The notes beneath the pieces are model-generated. The model did no database searches. It saw only the letters and a program-made list of their open reading frames with translations, and was not told the origin of the DNA. From Romboutsia maritimum (GTDB lineage Bacteria; Bacillota; Clostridia; Peptostreptococcales; Peptostreptococcaceae): a DNA stretch of 54,920 nucleotides. The stretch is from the NCBI RefSeq assembly GCF_002251085.2, contig NZ_NOJZ02000016.1:1-54920 (forward strand). The letters run 5' to 3'. Position numbers and translations under genes: made by a program. Positions 47,625 through 54,920 of the stretch are shown piece by piece (the stretch's first letter is position 1; the number at the start of each line of letters is the position of its first letter).

Positions 47625-48254
47625 TTATTGTTCTTCCTTCATTAAATAAGATAATGTAAATAAACTTTCTGTTAGATTTACATTTTCAACTATAACTTGT
47701 TGAGGAACTTCTAAATCTATTGGAGCAAAATTCCAAATCCCCTTAATTCCTACATTAACTAATCTATTAGCAAGTTCTTGAGCTCCATTCTTTGGTATAC
47801 ACATTATTGCTATATCTATTTTATTATTTTTTATAAAGTTTTCTATATCGTCTGAATCTAATATTTCGAATTCTCTTATTTTTAATCCTATCATTTTAGG
47901 ATTTGCATCAAATAGTGCTTTTATTTCAAATCCAGCTTTTCTAAATCCTGAATAATTTGCAATAGCTTGACCTAAATTCCCTGCACCTATAAGAATTGCA
48001 TTGTATTCTCTATCAAGACCCAATATTTTCCCGATTTCATTAAAAAGCGCTTCCACGTTATATCCGTAGCCTTGCTGACCAAATCCCCCGAAATTGTTCA
48101 AATCTTGTCTTATTTGTGATGCTGTGAACCCGATTATATCACTTAACTCTTTAGATGATATTCTTTGTATATCTTTATCTAATAAGTCTCCAAGATATCT
48201 ATGATATTTTGGTAGTCTTCTTATTACCGCCATTGATATATTTTTATTGCCCAC
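47625..48254 (-). CDS. rex: Redox-sensing transcriptional repressor Rex
   Basis: A 209-residue repressor that senses the NADH/NAD ratio and controls fermentation genes. The frame is open to 48311, but a GTG at 48254 follows GGGAGGTG and gives VGNKNISMAVIRRLPKYHRYL, the family start. The winged helix covers residues 1-80 (ISSKELSDIIGFTASQIRQDL and the FGGFGQQGYGY hinge). The NAD-binding Rossmann fold starts ILIGAGNLGQAIANY near residue 88. The C-terminal helix involved in domain swapping is present. It is divergent from the ABC-F gene, as in the Bacillus ydiF-rex region. Confidence 0.96.
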   Translation of the reverse strand: MGNKNISMAVIRRLPKYHRYLGDLLDKDIQRISSKELSDIIGFTASQIRQDLNNFGGFGQQGYGYNVEALFNEIGKILGLDREYNAILIGAGNLGQAIANYSGFRKAGFEIKALFDANPKMIGLKIREFEILDSDDIENFIKNNKIDIAIMCIPKNGAQELANRLVNVGIKGIWNFAPIDLEVPQQVIVENVNLTESLFTLSYLMKEEQ

Positions 48255-48391
48255 TTTTTCACCTCCCAAATTATTTTTATTATAAATCAATTTACAATAA
48301 AATCTTGTCAATCCTTAAAACATAACATATATCCTTGATTATATTATATCAAAACATTATAATTTTAGGTAGTTTAAGGAGGTATAAATTT

Positions 48392-50305
48392 ATGATTGTT
48401 TTGTCATGTAATAACTTGAATAAAAGTTTTGGAATAGATTCTATATTAGAAAATGTTAACTTCACCGTCAATGAAGGTGATAAAATAGGTATTATAGGTA
48501 TTAACGGAACTGGTAAAACTACTTTATTTAAAATTATTTCTGGTATATATGGTTATGATAGCGGAGACATATATACATCTAAGGATTGTGAAATTGGGTA
48601 TTTAGAACAAAATACAAACTTCCACTCGGAAAATACTATATTAGAGGAAGTTTTAGAAGTATTTAAAGATTTAATGGAGATGGAAGCTTATTTAAGAAAA
48701 TTAGAACTTAAAATTTCTGAAGAAAGTTCCGATGAAAACTCATCTTCTCTTGAGAAACTTATGAATGAATACTCTCACAAATTAGAATTATTTTCAGATA
48801 TGAACGGTTACGGATATAAATCAGAAGCTAAAGGTATACTAAAAGGTTTAGGCTTTAATGATAATGATATGGATAAACCTATAAGCATACTTTCAGGAGG
48901 AGAAAAAACTAGAATTCTCTTAGGTAAATTACTTTTAAAGAAACCTAATCTTTTACTTCTAGATGAACCTACTAACCATTTAGATTCTGAAGCAATAGAG
49001 TGGCTAGAATTTTTCTTAAAACAATACAAAGGTACTGTTATATTAATATCTCATGATAGATATTTTTTAGATCAAGTAGTTAATAGAGTTTTTGAAATAC
49101 ATAATAAAAAATTAAAAACTTATAACGGAAATTACTCAAAATTTATTGAATTATCTAAAATAGATAAAGAAATTGAATTAAAAAAATACGATGACCAACA
49201 AAAAGATTTAAAAAAACAAGAAGAGTCTATTGATAGATTAAAAGCATTTGGTCGAGAAAAACATCTTAAAAGAGCTCGTAGTAAAGAAAAGGCTCTAGAT
49301 AAAGTTGAAGTTTTAGACAAACCTGAATCATATAGAAAGAGAGCTAAAATTCAATTTAATCCTACAGTCACTAGTGGAAATGATGTCCTTCAAATCAGGG
49401 ATATTTCTATGGGATATGGAAACAGAATTCTTTTTAAAGATTTAAATCTAGATATTTATAGAGAAGAAAAAGTCGCTCTTATCGGTGCTAATGGTATCGG
49501 AAAATCCACTTTATTTAAAATAATAACAAACGAACTATGTCCTTTATCTGGGAACGTAAAATTCGGTGCAAATGTTAATGTATCTTATTTCCACCAAGAA
49601 CAAAAGACACTTAACTTAGATAATACTATAATAGACGAAATTTGGGATAGTAATGCTCACTTAACTCAAACAGCTATAAGAAGTATGTTAGGAGCATTTT
49701 TATTTGAAGAAGAAGAAGTATTCAAAAAAATATCTACTCTAAGCGGTGGCGAAAGAGCTAGAGTTGCTATACTTAAGCTAATTCTTTCAAATGCTAACTT
49801 CTTATTGCTAGATGAACCTACAAACCATTTAGACATAGATTCTAAAGAAGTACTAGAGGAAGCTTTATCTAACTATACTGGTACAATATTTACAATATCA
49901 CATGATAGATATTTCCTTAATACTGTTGTAGATAAAATACTCGTTCTTGATAAAGAAGGTATTACAGAATACCTAGGTAACTACGATTATTATGTCGATA
50001 AAAAAAGAAAAACCCAAGAAATGAGTATAGTCGAAGAAAAAGAAGAGAAAACTAAAACTCAGCTTAAAGAAGAAAAAAGAAAAGAAAGAGACCAAAGAGA
50101 AGCAGAAAAGAAAAATAGAATAAAAAGACAAAATATAGAAAAAGAAATAGAAGAAATAGAAGCTAAAATTGAAGAAATAAATGACCTTTTATGCCAAGAA
50201 GAAATTTATTCAAATCCAGAAAAGGCTAAAGAGGTAAGCTTAGATAAATCAAACTTAGAAGAAAAACTTTCATTACTTTATGAACAATGGGAAGAATTCA
50301 TGTAG
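48392..50305 (+). CDS. ABC-F family ATPase (YdiF-like)
   Basis: A 637-residue soluble protein with two ABC ATPase domains and no membrane part. The ATG at 48392 follows AAGGAGG; the open frame further upstream is unlikely. Domain 1 has Walker A GINGTGKTT, signature LSGGEKTR and Walker B LLLLDEPTNHLD. A charged linker (about residues 240-310) is the ribosome P-site-contacting region of ABC-F proteins. Domain 2 has GANGIGKST, LSGGERAR and LLLDEPTNHLD. A C-terminal coiled coil rich in Lys and Glu (about 545-635) follows. It resembles Bacillus YdiF, a translation factor, more than an antibiotic-resistance ABC-F; the role is inferred. Confidence 0.92.
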   Translation: MIVLSCNNLNKSFGIDSILENVNFTVNEGDKIGIIGINGTGKTTLFKIISGIYGYDSGDIYTSKDCEIGYLEQNTNFHSENTILEEVLEVFKDLMEMEAYLRKLELKISEESSDENSSSLEKLMNEYSHKLELFSDMNGYGYKSEAKGILKGLGFNDNDMDKPISILSGGEKTRILLGKLLLKKPNLLLLDEPTNHLDSEAIEWLEFFLKQYKGTVILISHDRYFLDQVVNRVFEIHNKKLKTYNGNYSKFIELSKIDKEIELKKYDDQQKDLKKQEESIDRLKAFGREKHLKRARSKEKALDKVEVLDKPESYRKRAKIQFNPTVTSGNDVLQIRDISMGYGNRILFKDLNLDIYREEKVALIGANGIGKSTLFKIITNELCPLSGNVKFGANVNVSYFHQEQKTLNLDNTIIDEIWDSNAHLTQTAIRSMLGAFLFEEEEVFKKISTLSGGERARVAILKLILSNANFLLLDEPTNHLDIDSKEVLEEALSNYTGTIFTISHDRYFLNTVVDKILVLDKEGITEYLGNYDYYVDKKRKTQEMSIVEEKEEKTKTQLKEEKRKERDQREAEKKNRIKRQNIEKEIEEIEAKIEEINDLLCQEEIYSNPEKAKEVSLDKSNLEEKLSLLYEQWEEFM

Positions 50306-50406
50306 GTTTTATATATCCCATATTTATATAATATTTTTTCAGTTACATAAATTGATTAGTATGATATGATTTATAAAGTTAAGTTTATTTTAAGAGAGGT
50401 GATTTT

Positions 50407-51780
50407 TTGCAAGGTTTATTTTCTTTAAACGAAGATAACAAGAGATTTTATAAAATACTTATTTCTCTATGTATTCCAATTATTATACAGAACCTTATTT
50501 CAACGTCTGTAAATGTAATAGATACTATAATGATAAGTAGTCTAGGAGAGACTTCTGTTGCTTCTATCGGTGTTGCTAATCAATTTTTCTTTTTATTTAA
50601 TATGTCATTAAGTGGAATTACTGGTGGCGCTGGAGTTTTTATATCTCAGTTTTATGGTAAAAAAGATGTTAACAATATTAGAAAAGTTACTGGATTAAGT
50701 ACCATATTAGCAATTATACTTAGTGGTTTATTTTTTATACCGGCTTTAGTTATGCCTGAATATATAATTCATATCTTTTCATATGACCAAGAGGTTGTTA
50801 AGTTATGTATTGAATATTTTAGTATAGTAATTTTTTGCTATCCTCTTATCGCTATAAGTACTGTTTTTAGCATGGGTTCTAGGGGTGTTAGAAATCCAAA
50901 ATTAGGAATGTTCTGTAGTGCTTTTGCATTAATTAGTAACATTGTTTTAAATTATGGATTTATATTTGGTAATTTAGGACTTCCACAATTGGGAGTTAAG
51001 GGTGCCGCTTTAGCAACTGTTATAGCTAGAGCTTTTGAATTAATATTAATACTTTCATATGTTTACTTTGTTAAAAAAGACTATATATTAAAGTTTACAT
51101 TAAAAGATTTAAAATCTATAAATAAAGATTTTATGAAGTCTTTTTCTTCAAAGAGTATGCCTATATTTTTAAATGATACAGCATGGGCATTTGGAACAGT
51201 TTTATATTCTGTTGCTTTTGCTAAAGCTGGAACATCTGCAATTGCTGCAAGCCAAATAGCTACTAGTACTGGTAATTTCTTTATTATGACAGCTGTTTGT
51301 ATAGCTGTAGGTGCATCTATAATGCTTGGAAATGAACTTGGTGCTGACCATATTGATAGAGCTCTAGTGTATGCAAAAAAATTCTCTATACTTGTATTTT
51401 TAGCTGGATTATTTTTAGGAATACTTTTAATATTAAACATACCTTTATTATTAAAAATATTCAGTGTATCAGATGCTTTAGCACCTGATATTATCAAGAT
51501 ATTCTTTATAATGGGTATTTTAATGGCTCTTAAATCATTTAATACGTTAATAGTTATTGGAGTTTTAAGAAGTGGTGGAGATACAAAATATGCTTTATTC
51601 TTAGAACTAGGATGTATGTGGTTTGTTTCTATTCCATTAACTTTCTTAGCTGCATTTAAAGGACTTCCAATATCTATTTTAGTGCTACTAACTTACACTG
51701 AAGAAATAGCTAAATTTATATTTGGAGTTCCTAGGGCACTTTCAAAAAAATGGGCTGTAAATATAGTTAAAGAAATGTAA
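50407..51780 (+). CDS. MATE-family efflux transporter
   Basis: A 457-residue exporter with twelve predicted membrane segments in two similar halves. Family marks include SVNVIDTIMISSLGETSVASIGVANQ near residue 35, GGAGVFISQFYGKKD, and in the second half AIAASQIATSTGNFF and GASIMLGNELGA. It starts with TTG after GAGGTGAT. It would pump cationic compounds out with sodium or protons. Substrates are unknown. It follows the ABC-F gene by 101 nt and ends at a bidirectional terminator. Confidence 0.92.
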   Translation: MQGLFSLNEDNKRFYKILISLCIPIIIQNLISTSVNVIDTIMISSLGETSVASIGVANQFFFLFNMSLSGITGGAGVFISQFYGKKDVNNIRKVTGLSTILAIILSGLFFIPALVMPEYIIHIFSYDQEVVKLCIEYFSIVIFCYPLIAISTVFSMGSRGVRNPKLGMFCSAFALISNIVLNYGFIFGNLGLPQLGVKGAALATVIARAFELILILSYVYFVKKDYILKFTLKDLKSINKDFMKSFSSKSMPIFLNDTAWAFGTVLYSVAFAKAGTSAIAASQIATSTGNFFIMTAVCIAVGASIMLGNELGADHIDRALVYAKKFSILVFLAGLFLGILLILNIPLLLKIFSVSDALAPDIIKIFFIMGILMALKSFNTLIVIGVLRSGGDTKYALFLELGCMWFVSIPLTFLAAFKGLPISILVLLTYTEEIAKFIFGVPRALSKKWAVNIVKEM

Positions 51781-51796
51781 TAAATTCATATATTTT

Positions 51797-51847
51797 TAAA
51801 GGGTATAAATTAAGTCATATTACGATGACTTAATTTATACCCTTTTT
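51797..51847. terminator. Bidirectional terminator between MATE gene and tsaD
   Basis: AAAGGGTATAAATTAAGTCAT pairs fully with its complement across a 6-nt loop and ends in a T run on the plus strand and AAA-led T run on the minus strand. It serves two convergent genes. The stem is about 21 bp. Confidence 0.92.
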
Positions 51848-51857
51848 ATCTTTTTAA

Positions 51858-52874
51858 TTATCTTTCATTTATTTTTAAATTTGGAACTGCATTAAGACTC
51901 ATATCGCTGACTTTTCCTTTAATAAAGTTATAATATCCTGCGCATCCTATCATAGCTGCATTATCTGTACAAAGTACTAAAGGAGGATATTTTATATCTA
52001 TTTCATATTCTTTTGCCATTTGAGTTATTTTTTCTCTAAGTGCAGAATTTGAGGCAACCCCTCCTGCTAAAGCAATTGTTTTGTACCCTTTTTCACTAGC
52101 TGCTTTAATAGCTTTCGTAGATAAAACTTCTACAACTGATTCCTGGAATGATGCCGCTACATCTTCAACTACTATATCTTCTTTTTTCATCTTTTTAGCA
52201 TTTAAATAATTTAAAACAGACGATTTTAATCCACTAAAACTAAAATCATAGCCATCATCTAAATATGCTCTTGGGAATTCAATTGCATGTTTATTTCCTT
52301 GCTTAGCCAATTTATCTATTATTGGTCCACCTGGATACCCTAAATTCATAGCTCTAGCAATTTTATCAAATGCTTCTCCTGACGCATCATCTCTAGTTTT
52401 ACCCAATATTTCATATTCTCCATAATCTTTTACTTCTACTAAATGAGTGTGTCCACCAGATACTATTAATGTTATAAACGGTGGTTTTAATTCTTTATGT
52501 TCTATGTAATTTGCACTTACATGCCCTTCTATATGGTTCACACCAACAAGAGGTATATCAAGAGTATACGCAAGTGCTTTTGCATGAGAAAGCCCTACTA
52601 ATAAAGCTCCTACTAGACCCGGTCCATAAGTTACTGCAATATGATCTATATCATTAAATCCTACATTAGCTTCTTCTAATGCTTCTTGTACTACTATATC
52701 AATATTTTCTATATGTTTTCTTGAAGCTACTTCGGGAACTACCCCTCCAAATTTTTTATGTAATTCTATCTGAGTTGATATTATATTTGATAAAACTTCT
52801 CTCCCATTTTTCAGTATAGCTGCAGATGTTTCATCACAACTACTTTCTATAGCTAATGTTATTATATCTTTCAT
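51858..52874 (-). CDS. tsaD: tRNA t6A synthesis protein TsaD (Kae1/Gcp)
   Basis: A 338-residue ASKHA-fold enzyme that transfers threonylcarbamoyl to A37 of ANN-reading tRNAs. The N-terminus [15 protein letters not shown], metal-binding His114 and His118 in [11 protein letters not shown], and the phosphate loop [11 protein letters not shown] are intact, as are [19 protein letters not shown] and the C-terminal [14 protein letters not shown] with the third metal ligand Asp. Last gene of the tsaE-tsaB-rimI-tsaD unit, four bases after rimI. Confidence 0.97.
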   Translation of the reverse strand: MKDIITLAIESSCDETSAAILKNGREVLSNIISTQIELHKKFGGVVPEVASRKHIENIDIVVQEALEEANVGFNDIDHIAVTYGPGLVGALLVGLSHAKALAYTLDIPLVGVNHIEGHVSANYIEHKELKPPFITLIVSGGHTHLVEVKDYGEYEILGKTRDDASGEAFDKIARAMNLGYPGGPIIDKLAKQGNKHAIEFPRAYLDDGYDFSFSGLKSSVLNYLNAKKMKKEDIVVEDVAASFQESVVEVLSTKAIKAASEKGYKTIALAGGVASNSALREKITQMAKEYEIDIKYPPLVLCTDNAAMIGCAGYYNFIKGKVSDMSLNAVPNLKINER

Positions 52875-52878
52875 TAAT

Positions 52879-53334
52879 TTACACCTCTTTTATTTGGTTC
52901 CACATTATAATTGCATCTTCTTTATTATCACTATAATATTCTTTTCTAATCCCAGCTATTTTGAATCCATATTTCTTATAAAGATTTTGTGCTACTATAT
53001 TTGATACTCTAACCTCTAAAGTCATTGAATTTATGTTATTTTGTTTACATAAAACCACTAATTCTTTTATTAGTTTGTCTCCTATTTTCTTCCCTCTATA
53101 ATCACTATGTACTGCTACATTAGTTATATGACCTTCATCTAATATAAGCCAAATTCCTACATATCCAACTATTTTTTCATCTATTTTAGCTACAAGATAT
53201 CTTGCCTTATCATTTGTGAGTTCTTTCTTAAAAGACTCTCTTGACCAATGATGTTCAAAACAATTTTTTTCTACTTGAAAAACACCCTCTATATCTTGTG
53301 ATTTCATTTGTTCTATAATTAAATTATCTATCAT
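52879..53334 (-). CDS. rimI: RimI-type GNAT N-acetyltransferase
   Basis: A 151-residue acetyltransferase, by context RimI, which acetylates the N-terminus of ribosomal protein S18. The acetyl-CoA site is [20 protein letters not shown] (about residues 72-91, R-x-x-G-x-G/A type). [19 protein letters not shown] near residue 103 and the tail [16 protein letters not shown] are typical. It overlaps tsaB by 11 nt and abuts tsaD, the common bacterial arrangement. Confidence 0.92.
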   Translation of the reverse strand: MIDNLIIEQMKSQDIEGVFQVEKNCFEHHWSRESFKKELTNDKARYLVAKIDEKIVGYVGIWLILDEGHITNVAVHSDYRGKKIGDKLIKELVVLCKQNNINSMTLEVRVSNIVAQNLYKKYGFKIAGIRKEYYSDNKEDAIIMWNQIKEV

Positions 53335-54040
53335 TATTTAACCTCTTCATTTTCTCCTCATACTGAACTTCAGCTTGAGACTTCCTAATATACATAGGGT
53401 TTATTGTGTAACAATCATGAACATCTTTATTTTCATTGTATTTATTAATAGCTACTGAACATAAACTACTTGCTTTTGTTACATTATTAGAAGGAGCTGG
53501 AATACTTATATTTTGTATTTCTTTTATCATATCTTTGTACTTATAAACCGCTTCTCCAACTAATATCCACTCATCGTCATTAGAAGATAACTCTTTTAAT
53601 AAATTTTCTATCTCTATAACATCAACACTTTCTATTTCTATTAACTTACCTTCTTCAAATTTATATTTTGCTGTATAAACTTGGTTTCTTTGAGCATCTA
53701 ATATAGAACATATTTTTTTATCACATAAATCCATATTTGCAGCTAATATTTCCATAGAATTTACACCTATTATAGGTAAATTATTTACATGTGCTATAGC
53801 CTTTGCTGTTGCCATACCTATTCTTAAACCTGTAAAAGATCCTGGTCCTACACATATAGCAATTGCATTTATTTCATTAATTTTTAAATCACTCATTTTA
53901 AGCATATTTTCTATCATTGGCATAAGCTTTTGTGAATGTGTCTTTTTTGTATTAACTGTGTATTCACAAATTAATTTGTCATCTTCTATAACAGATACAC
54001 TAGCTGCCATTGAAGATGTATCTATACCTAGTATCTTCAT
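53324..54040 (-). CDS. tsaB: tRNA t6A synthesis protein TsaB
   Basis: A 238-residue paralogue of TsaD that acts as the scaffold in the TsaB-TsaD-TsaE complex. It opens MKILGIDTSSMAASVSVIED and has THSQKLMPMIENML and CVGPGSFTGLRIGMATAKAIA near residue 62, the family signatures. It lacks the metal-binding His pair of TsaD, as expected. Its start overlaps the tsaE stop by one base. Confidence 0.95.
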   Translation of the reverse strand: MKILGIDTSSMAASVSVIEDDKLICEYTVNTKKTHSQKLMPMIENMLKMSDLKINEINAIAICVGPGSFTGLRIGMATAKAIAHVNNLPIIGVNSMEILAANMDLCDKKICSILDAQRNQVYTAKYKFEEGKLIEIESVDVIEIENLLKELSSNDDEWILVGEAVYKYKDMIKEIQNISIPAPSNNVTKASSLCSVAINKYNENKDVHDCYTINPMYIRKSQAEVQYEEKMKRLNNDR

Positions 54041-54492
54041 TATTTAGTCAACTCCTCAACTATTTTCTCATATTTTTCTCCTATAGGTTTTAAAATCATT
54101 TCTCTACCCATATCCTTATATCTTAACTCTATATCTAAATACTCATCTGGAAGTATGTCCTCTATTAAATTTGCCCATTCTATTATACAAATTCCATCAG
54201 AATTTATATATTCATCATATCCGATGTCATACATTTCATCACTACTTCCTATTCTATAAACATCAAAATGATATAAAGGAATTTTTCCTTCATATTCATT
54301 TACAATTGTAAATGTCGGACTTGTTATATAATCTTCAACTTCAAGTGCTTTAGCTAAACTTTGAGTCATAGTAGTTTTACCTGCTCCTAAATCTCCAATT
54401 AAACATACAACACTTCCTGGTTGTAATAACGTTCCTAACTTATATCCAATCTCTCTTGTCTTTTCTTGTCCATCTAAATATATCTTAACCAT
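54040..54492 (-). CDS. tsaE: tRNA t6A synthesis ATPase TsaE
   Basis: A 150-residue P-loop ATPase needed for turnover of the t6A complex. Walker A is LIGDLGAGKTTMTQSL near residue 32, followed by ITSPTFTIVNEYEG and the Walker B-like LYHFDVYRIGS. Later IIEWANLIEDILP is the family hallmark. The ATG has GGAGATGAAGTC before it. First gene of the cluster. Confidence 0.95.
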   Translation of the reverse strand: MVKIYLDGQEKTREIGYKLGTLLQPGSVVCLIGDLGAGKTTMTQSLAKALEVEDYITSPTFTIVNEYEGKIPLYHFDVYRIGSSDEMYDIGYDEYINSDGICIIEWANLIEDILPDEYLDIELRYKDMGREMILKPIGEKYEKIVEELTK

Positions 54493-54695
54493 GACTTCAT
54501 CTCCATTACAACTAATTATTAAATCTCAAATTCCAACTAGATATTATTATAGTATAACCATGCCTCATTATAAAGCCTTTCTATATATAAACTTATCTAA
54601 CATTGTTGACTTTTTGCTCTTATTCGATTACATTTCATGATTCTTTTTATAAAAAGATTATCATTAAATTTTAATAGGTAAACTCAAATAGAAAC

Positions 54696-54920
54696 TGTCC
54701 CAACTTAAAATGGACCCTATATAGCGGACACGAGAAAAAACGTGTCTATCTATATAGGGTCTTTTTTTGTAAAATATTAATTGAGGAGTGATTGAAATAT
54801 GAGTAAAAAGATATTTACAGAGCAAGAAATACTAGACATATATGCCGTACGGCAATGGCAAAATAGCTTATCTATCTACGATAAAAGATTCATCAACTAA
54901 TGAAATATTAGCATATAATC
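54696..54920 (+). mobile_element. Left end of an internally deleted IS3-family element
   Basis: The element probably begins TGTCCCAACTTAAAATGGAC, an IS3-like TG end. A strong hairpin follows (GACCCTATATAG / CTATATAGGGTC, 54713-54761, then seven T). Next come GAGGAG and an ATG with an IS3-type orfA start, then a jump into transposase (orfB) sequence. It runs past the window edge, so the right end is not seen. Confidence 0.7.
54799..54920 (+). pseudogene. IS3-family transposase remnant: orfA start joined to orfB interior
   Basis: From the ATG at 54799 the frame MSKKIFTEQEILD matches the start of IS3-type orfA proteins, but after about 13 residues the similarity ends and the frame stops at 54900 (33 codons). 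From 54836, in the next frame, TYMPYGNGKIAYLSTIKDSS continues with TNEILAYN. This matches the DDE integrase core of IS3 orfB, around the second catalytic Asp (TIKD). A large internal deletion has therefore joined the two. It cannot make a working transposase. The rest lies beyond the window. Confidence 0.75.

Noticed and set aside
48305..48322. A possible Rex box TTGTCAATCCTTAAAACA between rex and the ABC-F gene.
   Set aside because: It differs from TTGTTAA-N4-TTAACAA at about four of fourteen positions, and in this AT-rich DNA that is expected by chance.

Overview
The window is about 55 kb of low-GC chromosome from an anaerobic Gram-positive of the class Clostridia. Gene content and order (tsaE-tsaB-rimI-tsaD, rex with a YdiF-like ABC-F gene, cooS, NAD-type gluD, pyrBCKDE, groESL, guaBA and purECFMNHDL) most resemble the Peptostreptococcaceae (Clostridioides, Paraclostridium and relatives). 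This placement comes from remembered synteny and codon/AT bias; no database search was run. Almost all of it is housekeeping DNA on the minus strand. I see no prophage, CRISPR array, rRNA or tRNA.

Layout, left to right. 1-940: the edge of an unknown gene and a small membrane-anchored hypothetical protein. 941-3153: htpG with a CIRCE operator, then a 162-bp palindromic MITE-like element. 3154-14026: the full purECFMNHDL operon. 14285-19949: an AzgA/PbuG-type purine permease, a BMP-family nucleoside-binding lipoprotein, guaA and guaB. guaB is preceded by a guanine riboswitch with a terminator and a 15-bp antiterminator. 20314-22281: larB and a larC split by a canonical -1 slippery site, for the nickel-pincer cofactor. 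22340-27809: a sensor kinase, a response regulator and an FtsX-type ABC exporter; a perfect CodY box and a pair of direct repeats lie upstream of the exporter. 28033-32503: groESL under CIRCE, cardiolipin synthase and an OGG1-type glycosylase. 32682-34012: two deoxynucleoside kinases, the second ending inside a second copy of the MITE. 34170-37243: a YeiH-type permease with a divergent LysR regulator, and an unknown membrane protein. 37409-41767: the pyrBCKDE operon with a PyrR-binding loop directly against the pyrB ribosome binding site. 41944-43080: an SH3/NlpC-P60 wall hydrolase. 43520-48254: glutamate dehydrogenase, CO dehydrogenase, a 2[4Fe-4S] ferredoxin and Rex. 48392-54492: an ABC-F ATPase, a MATE exporter and the tsaD-rimI-tsaB-tsaE cluster. 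54696-54920: the start of an internally deleted IS3-family element that runs off the right edge.

The dominant theme is nucleotide economy: de novo purine and pyrimidine synthesis, GMP synthesis, purine and nucleoside uptake and deoxynucleoside salvage. At least three control logics are visible in the sequence: a guanine riboswitch, a PyrR RNA loop and PurR-like CGAA motifs. A second theme is heat-shock control by HrcA/CIRCE at both groESL and htpG. The points most worth checking are the MITE pair (terminal inverted repeats, one clear 7-bp target duplication, one copy that supplies the stop codon of a host gene), the larC frameshift, the PyrR loop without an attenuator, and the CodY box at the exporter.
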